Numbered from the stretch's first letter, positions 6,514 to 15,376 are shown. The stretch is 18,698 bases of DNA from Thermoplasmatota archaeon (GCA_028289805.1 JANQNI010000001.1:1-18698), one strand, 5' to 3'. A program made the numbers and translations. The notes: generated by a model not told the origin, from the sequence alone.

Positions 6514-8082
6514 ATGCGATTCGACGCCCTGCCGCTGCACGAGACCACCCTGGCCGCCCTGGAGGCGATGGGCTTCGAGGAGACCACGCCCGTCCAGGAG
6601 GAGACCCTGCCCGTGTTGCTGGAGGGCCGGGACGTCGTCGCGCAAGCCCAGACCGGCACCGGCAAGACCGCGGCCTTCGGCATCCCCCTCGTCGAGGCCG
6701 CCCGCGACGGCCGCCGCGGCATCGTGCTGACCCCGACGCGCGAACTGGCCAAGCAGGTCCAGCGCGAACTGCAAAGCATCGCCCACGGCTCCCCCGTGGA
6801 CGTGGTGTGCCTCATCGGCGGCGCCAGCTTCCCCGACCAGGTGCGCGCCCTCAAGCGCCACCCCGACGCCATCCTCGTCGCCACCCCCGGCCGCGTCGTC
6901 GACCACCTCCAGAAGGAGACCCTCGACCTCTCCGGCATGGCCGCCCTCGTGCTGGACGAGGCCGACGAGATGCTCTCCATGGGCTTCGCCGACGAACTGG
7001 ACGCCATCGTCGAGACGCTGCCCGAGCAGCGCCAGACCATGCTGTTCACGGCCACCCTCCCCCCGGCCATCGAGAAGCTCGCCAAGCGGGCGCTGCGCGA
7101 CCCGGCGACGATCCGGGCCCGCGGCGGCCAGGACAAGGGGGCGGCGGCCACGGTGGAGCAGTGCTTCGCCCTCGTGCGCTTCCACGACCGCCCCGACGCC
7201 GTGCGCCGGCTGCTCCTGTCCGAGGACCCCAAGGCCGCCCTCCTGTTTTGCAAGACCCGCGGCCGCGTCGAGGACCTCGCCGAGGCCCTGCGTGACGTCG
7301 GAGCGGAAGCGCTGCACGGCGGCATGGGCCAGCCGATGCGCGACGCCGTCATGAAGCGCTTCCGCGACGGCCGCACCCGCCTGCTCGTCGCCACCGACGT
7401 CGCCGCCCGCGGCCTGGACGTGGAGGACGTCGAACTGGTGCTGCACGACGAGCCCGCCACCGACGTGGAGACCTACATCCACCGCGTCGGCCGCACCGGC
7501 CGCGCCGGCCGCGAGGGCCGCAGCGTGCTGCTGCTCGGCCCCGGCGGCATGCGCAAGCTCGCCCCCATCCAGCGCGCCACCGGACGCCTGCAGAAAATCG
7601 AGGTCCCCACCGACGCCGACCTGGCCGGGCTGCGCCGCGACCGCCTCGTGGCCGAACTGGTGGGACTGGAGGAAACCGGCCCGTCCGCCCAGGGCGTCCT
7701 GGACAAGGCGATGGCCACCGGCCTCGACGCGCGGGACGTCGCGCTGCGGGCGCTGGAACTGCTGGCCGCATCCCAGGCGGAGCCGGAGGACGAGGACGCC
7801 GGCGGAGAACCGGACGAGGACGCCACCGCCGCCCTCGCGCTGAAGGTCGGCCTCATGGACAACGTGCGCCCCGGCGACCTCGTCGGGATGCTCGCCAACG
7901 AGGGCGGCCTGCGCGGCGACCAGGTCGGCCGCATCGACCTCCTGCCCCGCATGAGCGTCGTCGAGATCCCCGCCCGCGAACTCCCCCGCATCATCGGGGC
8001 CCTGGAGCGGACGAAGGTGCGCGGCCAGTGGGTGCGGCCCCGCGAGGCCGAGGACTGGCGGTTCAAGGCGCAGCCGCGATAG
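6514..8082 (+). CDS. DEAD-box RNA helicase with DbpA-type C-terminal RNA-binding domain
   Basis: A 522-residue ATP-dependent RNA helicase. Motifs: Q-motif region ending TTPVQEE (24-30), Walker A AQTGTGKT (45-52), PTRELA (74-79), TPGR (124-127), DEAD (148-151), motif III as TAT (179-181) instead of the common SAT, LLFCKTR (243-249), ATDVAARGLD (293-302) and HRVGRTGR (323-330). An acidic linker near 422-436 (AEPEDEDAGGEPDED) leads to a DbpA-like RRM (about 440-507) with LMDNVRPGDLVGMLANEGGL and VGRIDLLPRMSVVEIP. In bacterial DbpA/CsdA proteins this domain directs the helicase to structured RNA, notably 23S rRNA. A role in ribosome assembly or RNA unfolding is inferred. The ATG at 6514 has an SD; an in-frame GTG at 6475 lies too near the TATA box. 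Metalloprotease 3 follows after 65 nt with its own promoter. Confidence 0.93.
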   Translation: MRFDALPLHETTLAALEAMGFEETTPVQEETLPVLLEGRDVVAQAQTGTGKTAAFGIPLVEAARDGRRGIVLTPTRELAKQVQRELQSIAHGSPVDVVCLIGGASFPDQVRALKRHPDAILVATPGRVVDHLQKETLDLSGMAALVLDEADEMLSMGFADELDAIVETLPEQRQTMLFTATLPPAIEKLAKRALRDPATIRARGGQDKGAAATVEQCFALVRFHDRPDAVRRLLLSEDPKAALLFCKTRGRVEDLAEALRDVGAEALHGGMGQPMRDAVMKRFRDGRTRLLVATDVAARGLDVEDVELVLHDEPATDVETYIHRVGRTGRAGREGRSVLLLGPGGMRKLAPIQRATGRLQKIEVPTDADLAGLRRDRLVAELVGLEETGPSAQGVLDKAMATGLDARDVALRALELLAASQAEPEDEDAGGEPDEDATAALALKVGLMDNVRPGDLVGMLANEGGLRGDQVGRIDLLPRMSVVEIPARELPRIIGALERTKVRGQWVRPREAEDWRFKAQPR

Positions 8083-8108
8083 CCGAAGCCCGGCGACGCA
8101 AGCAGACC

Positions 8109-8124
8109 ACCAGAACGTCTAAGC
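8109..8124 (+). promoter_or_regulatory. Promoter of metalloprotease 3 (ACCAGAA-N3-CTAAGC)
   Basis: Same bases and spacing as before metalloprotease 2: ACCAGAA, three bases, CTAAGC, with CTAA starting 29 nt before the ATG at 8148. It gives this gene a promoter independent of the helicase gene that ends at 8082. Confidence 0.6.
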
Positions 8125-8147
8125 ACCCGAAGGACGCCCCCGACCTG

Positions 8148-9161
8148 ATGCGCGTGGTGGCGACCTCCATCCTGATGCTTGTCCTGACCCTGTCCGGCTG
8201 CCTGAACGGCGACGGCGAGACCGAACCCCTCGACAGCGCCGACCTGGGTGTACCCGAGGCAGGGGCCGGCGTGGACGGCTTCGACTGGACCGGCCTCAAC
8301 GCCTCCTACCCCTACGACGCCCTGACGCAGTACTGCCTCGACGCCGGCAACTGCACCTACTGGGACGGCCAGTTCCACCAGGGCACCGTCTACGAACTGG
8401 ACACCACCGTCCTCGACGCCGTCGTCCTGCCCGTCCCCGCCGCCGAGCCCGTCTCGGCCACCACCGCCGCGGGCATGGCCACGAGCGCCTGGAGCCTCGT
8501 GGAGACCTACGCCGCGGACTGGTTCGTGGACGCCTGGGAACTCAACACCTACGTCGTCGGCCAGGACGTCCCCAGCGCCGACGCCGTCTCCGACCCCGAG
8601 ATCATCGTCCTCAGCGAGTCGGGCCAGCGCAGCACCAGCATCGGCCTCAACGCCGAGCAGGTGGCGTGCAGCGTCACCGACGGCCTGCCCACGGAGGCCC
8701 AGAGCGCAGCCTTCGTCCCCGGCAGCCTCGCCACCCGCGTCTACCCGGTCCACGAACACGACGGCATGGCCATCTTCGCCGCCGAGTGCATCACGGGCGG
8801 CTTCCGTTGCCTGGCCCTGAACTTCAGCGGCGCCCTGGGCGGCAACAACGACCTCTACGACCTCGTCGCGCACGAGGTGGGCCACTGCCTCGGCCTGAGC
8901 CACGTCGGCGACGCCCTGGACTTCAACGCCCGCTTCGTCCCCGTGGCCGACATCATGGCCTACGCCGACAACCCGAGCCGCGTCTCCTGCGCCAGCAACC
9001 TCAACGCCCGCGTCATGGAGGGCATCTACGCCGAACTGGCCGGCCAGGAGCGCCCCGCCTGGATGGACGCGGTCGACCACATGGGCATGGACCCCTGGGA
9101 GTACGAGACCGTCGACTGCCCCCTTCCGCCGCCCGGAATCCTTGCCCGTCAGACGACGTAG
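8148..9161 (+). CDS. Lipoprotein metzincin-type zinc metalloprotease, paralog 3
   Basis: A 337-residue paralog of the proteases at 1145 and 4689, the longest of the three. The signal MRVVATSILMLVLTLSGC carries a lipobox (Cys18), followed by an acidic spacer. Catalytic signature HEVGHCLGLSH (His242, Glu243, His246, His252); the fourth residue before the last ligand pair is normal, but Gly is replaced by Ser just before the third His. The Met-turn is DIMAY (Met270) rather than DIMSY. Cysteines 63, 69, 174, 214, 221, 247, 281 and 324 match the paralogs. It has a longer central segment (about 165-205) and a longer C-terminal region (295-337) than paralog 1. The ATG at 8148 is fixed by the lipoprotein signal and the CTAA box. 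It converges on the hemolysin III-like gene. Probably an active membrane-anchored protease; substrate unknown. Confidence 0.85.
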   Translation: MRVVATSILMLVLTLSGCLNGDGETEPLDSADLGVPEAGAGVDGFDWTGLNASYPYDALTQYCLDAGNCTYWDGQFHQGTVYELDTTVLDAVVLPVPAAEPVSATTAAGMATSAWSLVETYAADWFVDAWELNTYVVGQDVPSADAVSDPEIIVLSESGQRSTSIGLNAEQVACSVTDGLPTEAQSAAFVPGSLATRVYPVHEHDGMAIFAAECITGGFRCLALNFSGALGGNNDLYDLVAHEVGHCLGLSHVGDALDFNARFVPVADIMAYADNPSRVSCASNLNARVMEGIYAELAGQERPAWMDAVDHMGMDPWEYETVDCPLPPPGILARQTT

Positions 9162-9185
9162 ACGGCGAGCAGGACGCCGGGCACC

Positions 9186-9839
9186 CTACACGACGTGGGC
9201 GACCAGGAAGGCGAAGTGCAGCCCCGCCCCAGCCAGCACCATCAGGTGCCAGACGCCGTGGAAGCCCACGTACCGGGGCCACAGGTCCGGCTTCTTCAGC
9301 GCGTAGCCGACCGCGCCGAGGGTGTAGACCACGCCACCGGCCACCAGCCACACAAGGCCGTCGCCCGCGAACCGCTCCACCACGGGCACGATGCCGACCA
9401 GGACCACCCACCCCATCAGGACGTAGACCAGGCTCGTCAGCCAGCGCGGCGTGAAGGGGGCAAACAGCTTCAGGGCCACCCCCGCCACCGCCAGGCCCCA
9501 CACGACGCCGAACAGGCTCCACCCCCACGCGCCGCCCAGACCCACCAGGCAGACGGGCGTGTAGGTGCCGGCGATGAACAGGAAGATGCTGATGTGGTCG
9601 ATGCGCCGCAGCCAACCGCTGCGCTCCTGTCCGTGGGCGGTCTGGACCAGGTGGTGCGTCGTGCTCGCCGCGAACAACGCCACCAGCGTCGCCCCGTACA
9701 CGGCGAAGCTGGTCACCGCGAGGGGTCCCTCCGCCAGCACCACGAGGATCACGAGGCCGGCCACCGCCAACAGGGCGCCGACGCCGTGGGTGACGAAGTT
9801 GAACGCCTCCGCGCCGCGGGGGACGTGGACGTGCTCCAT
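9186..9839 (-). CDS. Hemolysin III / PAQR (AdipoR-like) family membrane protein
   Basis: A 217-residue, seven-helix membrane protein of the hemolysin III family (usual length about 200-220). Family landmarks: FNFVTHGVGALLAVAG (13-28), SxxxH as STTHH (59-63), RRIDHISIFLFIAGTYTP (79-96) and GFHGVWHLMVLAGAGLHF (192-209). In PAQR proteins the helix-2 His and the two His of the last helices bind zinc; here candidates are His63, His194 and His198, with Asp81 nearby. Zinc-dependent lipid (ceramide-type) hydrolase activity is known for some PAQR receptors; for prokaryotic members the role is unclear, and the name hemolysin is historical. The ATG at 9839 is supported by CTTATC about 26-31 nt upstream and no SD. 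It lies downstream of atpB on the same strand but behind a hairpin and pyrimidine tract, so it is likely a separate transcript. Confidence 0.9.
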   Translation of the reverse strand: MEHVHVPRGAEAFNFVTHGVGALLAVAGLVILVVLAEGPLAVTSFAVYGATLVALFAASTTHHLVQTAHGQERSGWLRRIDHISIFLFIAGTYTPVCLVGLGGAWGWSLFGVVWGLAVAGVALKLFAPFTPRWLTSLVYVLMGWVVLVGIVPVVERFAGDGLVWLVAGGVVYTLGAVGYALKKPDLWPRYVGFHGVWHLMVLAGAGLHFAFLVAHVV

Positions 9840-9864
9840 GTGGGAGCCACAGCAGGGCACGGGA

Positions 9865-9870
9865 GATAAG
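9865..9870 (-). promoter_or_regulatory. TATA-like box (CTTATC) of the hemolysin III-family gene
   Basis: On the minus strand CTTATC sits 26-31 nt upstream of the ATG at 9839, with no Shine-Dalgarno. It supports a leaderless, independent transcript. Confidence 0.55.
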
Positions 9871-9917
9871 GGGGGCAGTGTCCAGGGGGAAAGCTGGCGT
9901 CCCACGGCGCACTGTGC

Positions 9918-9950
9918 AAGGAGAGAGGAAGAAGGAAGGGGAGAGGAAAG
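9918..9950 (-). terminator. Pyrimidine-rich tract downstream of atpB, possible operon terminator
   Basis: The plus strand is a 33-nt pure purine run, so the atp transcript would carry a C/U-only tract containing CCTCTCTCC (positions 9928-9920). It lies about 110-140 nt after the atpB stop and before the promoter of the next gene, a fitting place for pyrimidine-dependent archaeal termination. Confidence 0.45.
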
Positions 9951-9974
9951 CCGATGGACCGGCCTCGCATCCGC

Positions 9975-10004
9975 CTACGCGGCCGCGCGCCGCGCCGGGT
10001 GCCA
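9975..10004 (-). repeat. Duplicate of the atpB 3' end (WHPARRAAA-stop)
   Basis: On the minus strand these ten codons read W-H-P-A-R-R-A-A-A-stop, the same as the last ten codons of atpB (10088-10059). Positions 9985-10004 and 10069-10088 are identical over 20 bases. The remaining differences (GCG/GCT, GCC/GCG, TAG/TAA) are all synonymous. The copies are 84 nt apart, an exact multiple of three, but a TGA just before the TGG and the atpB stop prevent read-through. Confidence 0.7.
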
Positions 10005-10008
10005 TCAT

Positions 10009-10028
10009 CGACGCGCCAGGGCGCGTCG
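10009..10028 (-). terminator. Perfect 8-bp hairpin after atpB
   Basis: CGACGCGC-CAGG-GCGCGTCG on the plus strand is a perfect inverted repeat with a 4-nt loop, 31 nt past the atpB stop. It could stabilise the mRNA 3' end or help termination with the pyrimidine tract further on. No U-run follows directly, so it is not a classical intrinsic terminator. Confidence 0.4.
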
Positions 10029-10058
10029 AATCCGGGCACCCGCCGCGCTACGCTCGGC

Positions 10059-11446
<1,388 letters not shown>

Positions 11447-11447
<1 letters not shown>

Positions 11448-13213
11448 TAGGCGGTCACCTCCGTCTTCAGGGCACTGCGCACGGCGTCGAAGTCCTTGTC
11501 CATGGTCTTGGTGGCGGCCTCGATGGCGGACTTGTGGTCGGCCACGAAGCGGCTGCGGGCCAGTTCGGTGCTGAAGCTCATGCCGATGAGGTCCTTGGCG
11601 GGCACGCCGTCGGCCAGGGCCTGCTGGGCCATGGCGTCGTAGCGCAGGGCGGCCTTCCAGATCAGGTAGTCCTTCTCCAGGTTGCTGCTGGCGTCGACGG
11701 GGTCGAAGCCGTTCTGCTGCAGGAAGATCTCACGCAGCAGGCGCGCCGTCTCCAGGGTGACCTGCTGCTCGGGCGGCAGGGCGTCGGAGCCGACGAGTTG
11801 CACGATCTCCTGCAGTTCGGCCTCCTTTTGAAGCAGGTCCATGGCCTGGGCCTTGACCTCGTTCCAGTCCTCGGCGGCGTGCTCGCGGTAGTAGTCCCCA
11901 AGGAACTCGGGGTACAGCGAGTACGAGTTGAGCCAGTTGATGGCGGGGAAGTGGCGGCGCTGGGCGAGCTTGGCGTCCAGGGCCCAGAACACCTTCACGA
12001 TGCGCAGCGTGGCCTGCGTGACGGGTTCGCTGAAGTCACCGCCGGCGGGGGACACGGCACCGATGGCGGTGACGGAGCCCTCCTGGCCGTTGAGGGTGGT
12101 GCAGCGGCCGGCGCGCTCGTAGAACTCGCTCAGGCGGGCGGAGAGGTAGGCGGGGTAGCCCTCCTCACCGGGCATCTCCTCGAGACGGCTGCTGATTTCA
12201 CGCATGGCCTCAGCCCACCGGCTGGTGGAGTCGGCCATCAGGGCCACGTCGTAGCCCATGTCACGGTAGTACTCGGCCAGCGTCATGCCGGTGTAGCAGG
12301 ACGCCTCGCGGGCCGCCACGGGCATGTTGCTCGTGTTGGCGATGAGGCAGGTGCGGGCCATGAGGGGGTTGCCCTCGTTGACGGGGTCGGGGAGCTCGGG
12401 GAACTCGTCCAGGACCTCCGTCATCTCGTTGCCGCGCTCGCCGCAGCCGATGTAGACCACGACCTGGGCGTCGGAGTATTTGGCCAGGCTCTGCTGGGTG
12501 ACGGTCTTGCCGGAGCCGAAGGGGCCGGGGATGGCCGCCGTGCCGCCCTTGGCGATCGGGAACAGACCGTCCAGGATGCGCATGCCGGTGTTGAGGGGGA
12601 TGGTGGGCAGCTGCTTCTCGGCGAACGGCCGGGGCTTGCGCACGGGCCACTTGTGGGCCAGGCGGACCTCGGTGCCGTCCTCCATGGTGGCGACGACGTC
12701 GTCGACGGTGAAGGAGCCGCTCTTGATGTCACGCACCTTGCCGCCCTTCTGGTCGGGGGGCAGCATGATGGAGTGCAGCACGGTGCTGGTCTCCTGGACG
12801 GTGCCGATGACCTCGCCGGGGTTGACGTGGTCGCCGGGCTTCACCGTGGCGGTGAACTCCCACCTCTTCTCGTGGTCCAGGCCGGGGACGTCGACACCGC
12901 GCAGGATGAAGTCGCCCATCTGGTCCTGGAGGACCTCCAGCGGACGCTGGATGCCGTCGTAGATGCTCGTCATCAGGCCGGGACCCAGTTCGACGACGAG
13001 CGGCAGGCCCGTGTTCTCCACAGGTTCGCCGGGCTTGACGCCGGAGGTGTCCTCGTACACCTGGATGATGCTCTTGTCGCCCTCGATCTGGATGACCTCA
13101 CCCATGAGGCGCTCCTCACCGACACGCACGATGTCGTACATGCGGGGCTGGATGCCCTTGGCGGTCACGACCGGACCGGAGACGCGGTACACGGTTCCCT
13201 GTTGGCTTACCAT
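11447..13213 (-). CDS. atpA: A-type ATP synthase subunit A (catalytic)
   Basis: A 588-residue catalytic subunit of the archaeal ATP synthase. It shows the N-terminal barrel (GTVYRVSGPVVTAKG), the non-homologous region (about 115-190) that is specific to A/V-type catalytic subunits, P-loop GPFGSGKT (230-237; Lys236, Thr237), the catalytic glutamate within GCGERGNE (Glu259) and the Walker B strand DVALMADSTSRWAEAMRE (322-339). ATP is made or split here at the A/B interfaces in the cytoplasm. Length is normal (about 580-600) and no intein is present, although the P-loop region is a known intein site in some archaea. The ATG at 13213 overlaps the end of atpF by 7 nt (ATGGTAA), and the stop overlaps the atpB ATG. 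Confidence 0.98.
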
Positions 13214-13506
13214 AGGTCTACACCGACTGCTTGCTTGATCTTCTCACGAAGGGTGTTGTCCTCGTCCGTGCCGACGGCGACGAGGGTGGGCTTGACGGAG
13301 CCCACCAGTTCGTCGCGCAGGCGCGGTTCGAGGCCGGAGACGTCACTCGTCTCCATGACGAGGATGCTGACGTCCCCGTCGGCCATGGCGAGGCGGGCGC
13401 CCCGCTCCAGTTCCTCGGCACCGGCGACGGTCCACACCTTTCGGATGCCGGCGAGGCGGAATCCAAGGGTGAAGCGGTCGCTGCCGACGACGGCGATCTC
13501 GCTCAT
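13207..13506 (-). CDS. atpF: A-type ATP synthase subunit F
   Basis: A 99-residue protein of the V/A-type F subunit family (usual length about 100). It begins MSEIAVVGSDRFTLGFRLAG, the conserved Rossmann-like N-terminus (I-A-V-x-G-x3-x-x-x-G-F-x-L-x-G), and has DGDVSILVMETSDV near the middle. Subunit F sits in the central rotor stalk with subunit D and modulates ATPase activity. Its ATG overlaps the atpC stop by 4 nt (ATGA), and its own end overlaps atpA by 7 nt. The partner D gene is not in this cluster. Confidence 0.93.
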   Translation of the reverse strand: MSEIAVVGSDRFTLGFRLAGIRKVWTVAGAEELERGARLAMADGDVSILVMETSDVSGLEPRLRDELVGSVKPTLVAVGTDEDNTLREKIKQAVGVDLW

Positions 13507-14579
13507 GCGACAAGCTCCCTGAGACGTTCTTCGGAGAGCCCGGCGGCCTTGCCGCGGGCCAGCGCGCGCAGGCGCAGGACCTCACGGTGCTTCCGGGCGA
13601 GGTAGAGGAGGATGGGGACGATGGAGAGGGGGGCGGAGTGGCCCAGGCGGTCCAGTTGGGCGAAGTGCCACTGGCGCAGGGCGGCCTGGAACGGGGCGAG
13701 GCGGCCGGCCTCGGCACTGCCCCGGATGGCGTCCTGGAGGCTCTGGGGCAGGCCCAGCTCGACGACGCCCTCGGAGAAGGCGGCCAGGGAGTCCTTGCCG
13801 GCCAAGGCCATGACGTCCTTGACGGAGACGCTGCGGCCGCCGGGGACGACGTAGGGCGAGAAGTCGCCCGACTGGTCCGAGGCGACCCACCGGGCCGCGT
13901 TCTGGAGGTTCTTGGCGTCGACCTCGCGGCGCACGAACTCCAGCATCAGCCCGGCGCCTTTCTGCCGGCTCCCCTCCAGGGACTCCAGCAGGCGGGCGAA
14001 GTACGCCTTGTCCAGGGCGTCCTCGTAGGCGGAGAGGTCGGAGTCGGCGGGCACCTTGCGCAGGACGCGCGCCCAGTCGGCGCCGACGGGGCCCTGGCGC
14101 TCCAGGGCTGCGGCGACCTCCTCGGGGGTGCGCACGTCTTCGGCCAGCAGGGGCTGGAACAGGTCGTAGGTGTCCAGGTCTTCCAGCAGCAGCTCCTTGA
14201 GAAGCTCCTCCCGGCTGGCACCGCCCTGCTTGCCGCGCAGGACCGTCTTGATGTCCTCGACGAGGTGGCGCTGGAGCCACAGGGCCACGAGGGCACCGCC
14301 CTCGCCGTCGACCATGCGACGCACGGAGGCGTCGGCGCGCTCCTCGTTGACCGTCAGGGCGGCCTCCAGGAGGTCCAGGTCGCGGAAGCGGCCGGACAGT
14401 TCGTCGACCTCCGTCTTGTAGGCGGAGTCCTGGATGTAGCGCGTGATCTCGCTGAGGTCCATCTTCAGCAGCTTCTCGTACTCGGACTCCGGGATGAGCT
14501 TGGAGCGACGCGCCTGGACGCGGGCGACCGCGTAGGCGTAGTTCGTCTTCTTGCTCCCCTTGACGCGCAGCACGGTCAT
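13503..14579 (-). CDS. atpC: A-type ATP synthase subunit C
   Basis: A 358-residue subunit C (homologous to V-ATPase subunit d), the funnel-shaped, mainly helical socket that connects the central stalk to the proteolipid ring. The family start is recognisable: NYAYAVARVQARRSKLIPES, then LLKMDLSEITRYIQDSAYKTE. The helical repeats continue to the C-terminal LARKHREVLRLRALARGKA, typical of the family. Length is normal (about 350). It starts 3 nt after the atpE stop and overlaps atpF by 4 nt, so it is translationally linked on both sides. Confidence 0.94.
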   Translation of the reverse strand: MTVLRVKGSKKTNYAYAVARVQARRSKLIPESEYEKLLKMDLSEITRYIQDSAYKTEVDELSGRFRDLDLLEAALTVNEERADASVRRMVDGEGGALVALWLQRHLVEDIKTVLRGKQGGASREELLKELLLEDLDTYDLFQPLLAEDVRTPEEVAAALERQGPVGADWARVLRKVPADSDLSAYEDALDKAYFARLLESLEGSRQKGAGLMLEFVRREVDAKNLQNAARWVASDQSGDFSPYVVPGGRSVSVKDVMALAGKDSLAAFSEGVVELGLPQSLQDAIRGSAEAGRLAPFQAALRQWHFAQLDRLGHSAPLSIVPILLYLARKHREVLRLRALARGKAAGLSEERLRELVA

Positions 14580-14582
14580 GCC

Positions 14583-15137
14583 TCAGCCGAACAGGGCCGC
14601 TTCTTCGCGCAGGACGTCGCGCCACAGGTCGCCCAGCAGCGTCTCGTAGCTCAGGTCGAGGCGCTGGGTGCCGTCGTCGCTCTCGACGACGATGCCGCCG
14701 GCCCCGTCGAGGGTGCCGGCGTGCTCGTAGGGGCCCGCCGACGCTGCGTCCTGGTCCTTCCGGGTGCTCCAGACGCGACCGCTGCCGCCCAGGACGGACT
14801 TGGCCGTCGCGAGCAGCTTCTTGACGTGGCCGTCGCGGACGTCCTGCGGCAGGGCCGAGAACCCTTCCACGAGCGTCCGGCGCAGCTCCTCGCGCAGTTC
14901 GGCCTCGGTCGTCAGGACGACCTTGCGGGCCTCGAACTCCGCGGAACTGAGCACCTGGGCCTTGACCTGCTCGGCGTCCCGGCCGGCCTGGGCGAGGCGC
15001 TGCTCCTCGTAGGAGCGCGCCTGCGCCTCGGCCTCGGCGACCAGCTTGGCCGCCTGCGCACGGGCGTCGTCGATCAGTTTCTGGGCTCGGGCGTCGCCGT
15101 CGCGGCGGACCTCACCGATGACCTGCTCCAGTCCCAT
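14583..15137 (-). CDS. atpE: A-type ATP synthase subunit E
   Basis: A 184-residue peripheral stalk subunit. Residues about 5-85 are a long charged helix (RAQKLIDDARAQAAKLVAEA and similar heptads), which pairs with subunit H in a right-handed coiled coil. The C-terminal half (about 90-184) is the mixed domain that holds the top of the A/B head, with GIVVESDDGTQRLDLSYETL as the typical final strand-helix region. Length is normal. The ATG at 15137 has a GGAG about 8-9 nt upstream in the 17-nt gap after atpK. Confidence 0.93.
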   Translation of the reverse strand: MGLEQVIGEVRRDGDARAQKLIDDARAQAAKLVAEAEAQARSYEEQRLAQAGRDAEQVKAQVLSSAEFEARKVVLTTEAELREELRRTLVEGFSALPQDVRDGHVKKLLATAKSVLGGSGRVWSTRKDQDAASAGPYEHAGTLDGAGGIVVESDDGTQRLDLSYETLLGDLWRDVLREEAALFG

Positions 15138-15154
15138 GTTGGGTGCTCCGGCCC

Positions 15155-15376
15155 TTAGATCCTCAGCCAGATCAGGATGGCCATGACGAGACCGAAGATG
15201 ACGATGGTCTCGGGGATGACGGTCAGGACGAGGCCCTTACCGAAGTTCTTCTCGTCCTCGGCGGTCGCGCCGACGGCGGCCGCGCCGATGCTGTACTGGG
15301 CCAGAGCCGTGCCGATGCCGGCCATGCCGACCGCGAGACCTGCGCCGATGGCCATGAGGCCAGATTCCACTGCCAT
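15155..15376 (-). CDS. atpK: A-type ATP synthase subunit K (proteolipid ring)
   Basis: A 73-residue membrane hairpin, two helices (about 5-28 and 48-71) joined by a polar loop (GATAEDEKNFGK). It forms the rotating c/K ring that carries the coupling ion. Ion-binding Glu56 lies in VIPETIVIFG of helix 2. Gln27 in helix 1, placed 13 residues before the loop as in Na+-binding c subunits, and Thr57 next to the Glu could form part of a Na+ site, so the coupling ion is open. The size is that of a simple single-hairpin proteolipid, not a fused multi-hairpin form. The ATG is preceded by a good GGAG in an A-rich leader, suggesting strong translation, as expected for a multi-copy ring subunit. Confidence 0.95.
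   Translation of the reverse strand: MAVESGLMAIGAGLAVGMAGIGTALAQYSIGAAAVGATAEDEKNFGKGLVLTVIPETIVIFGLVMAILIWLRI

Noticed and set aside
5181..7460. 759-codon minus-strand frame across protease 2, the AIM24-family gene and the helicase
   Set aside because: It lies opposite or out of frame with three well-supported genes and shows no domain; typical of high-GC DNA.
10034..10050. Weak inverted copy of the atpB tail repeat
   Set aside because: Only about 8 bases pair without gaps with the 20-mer; in DNA this GC-rich it is not distinguishable from chance.
12480..12560. Possible intein in atpA
   Set aside because: The P-loop region is continuous and the protein has normal length (588 residues), so no intein is present.
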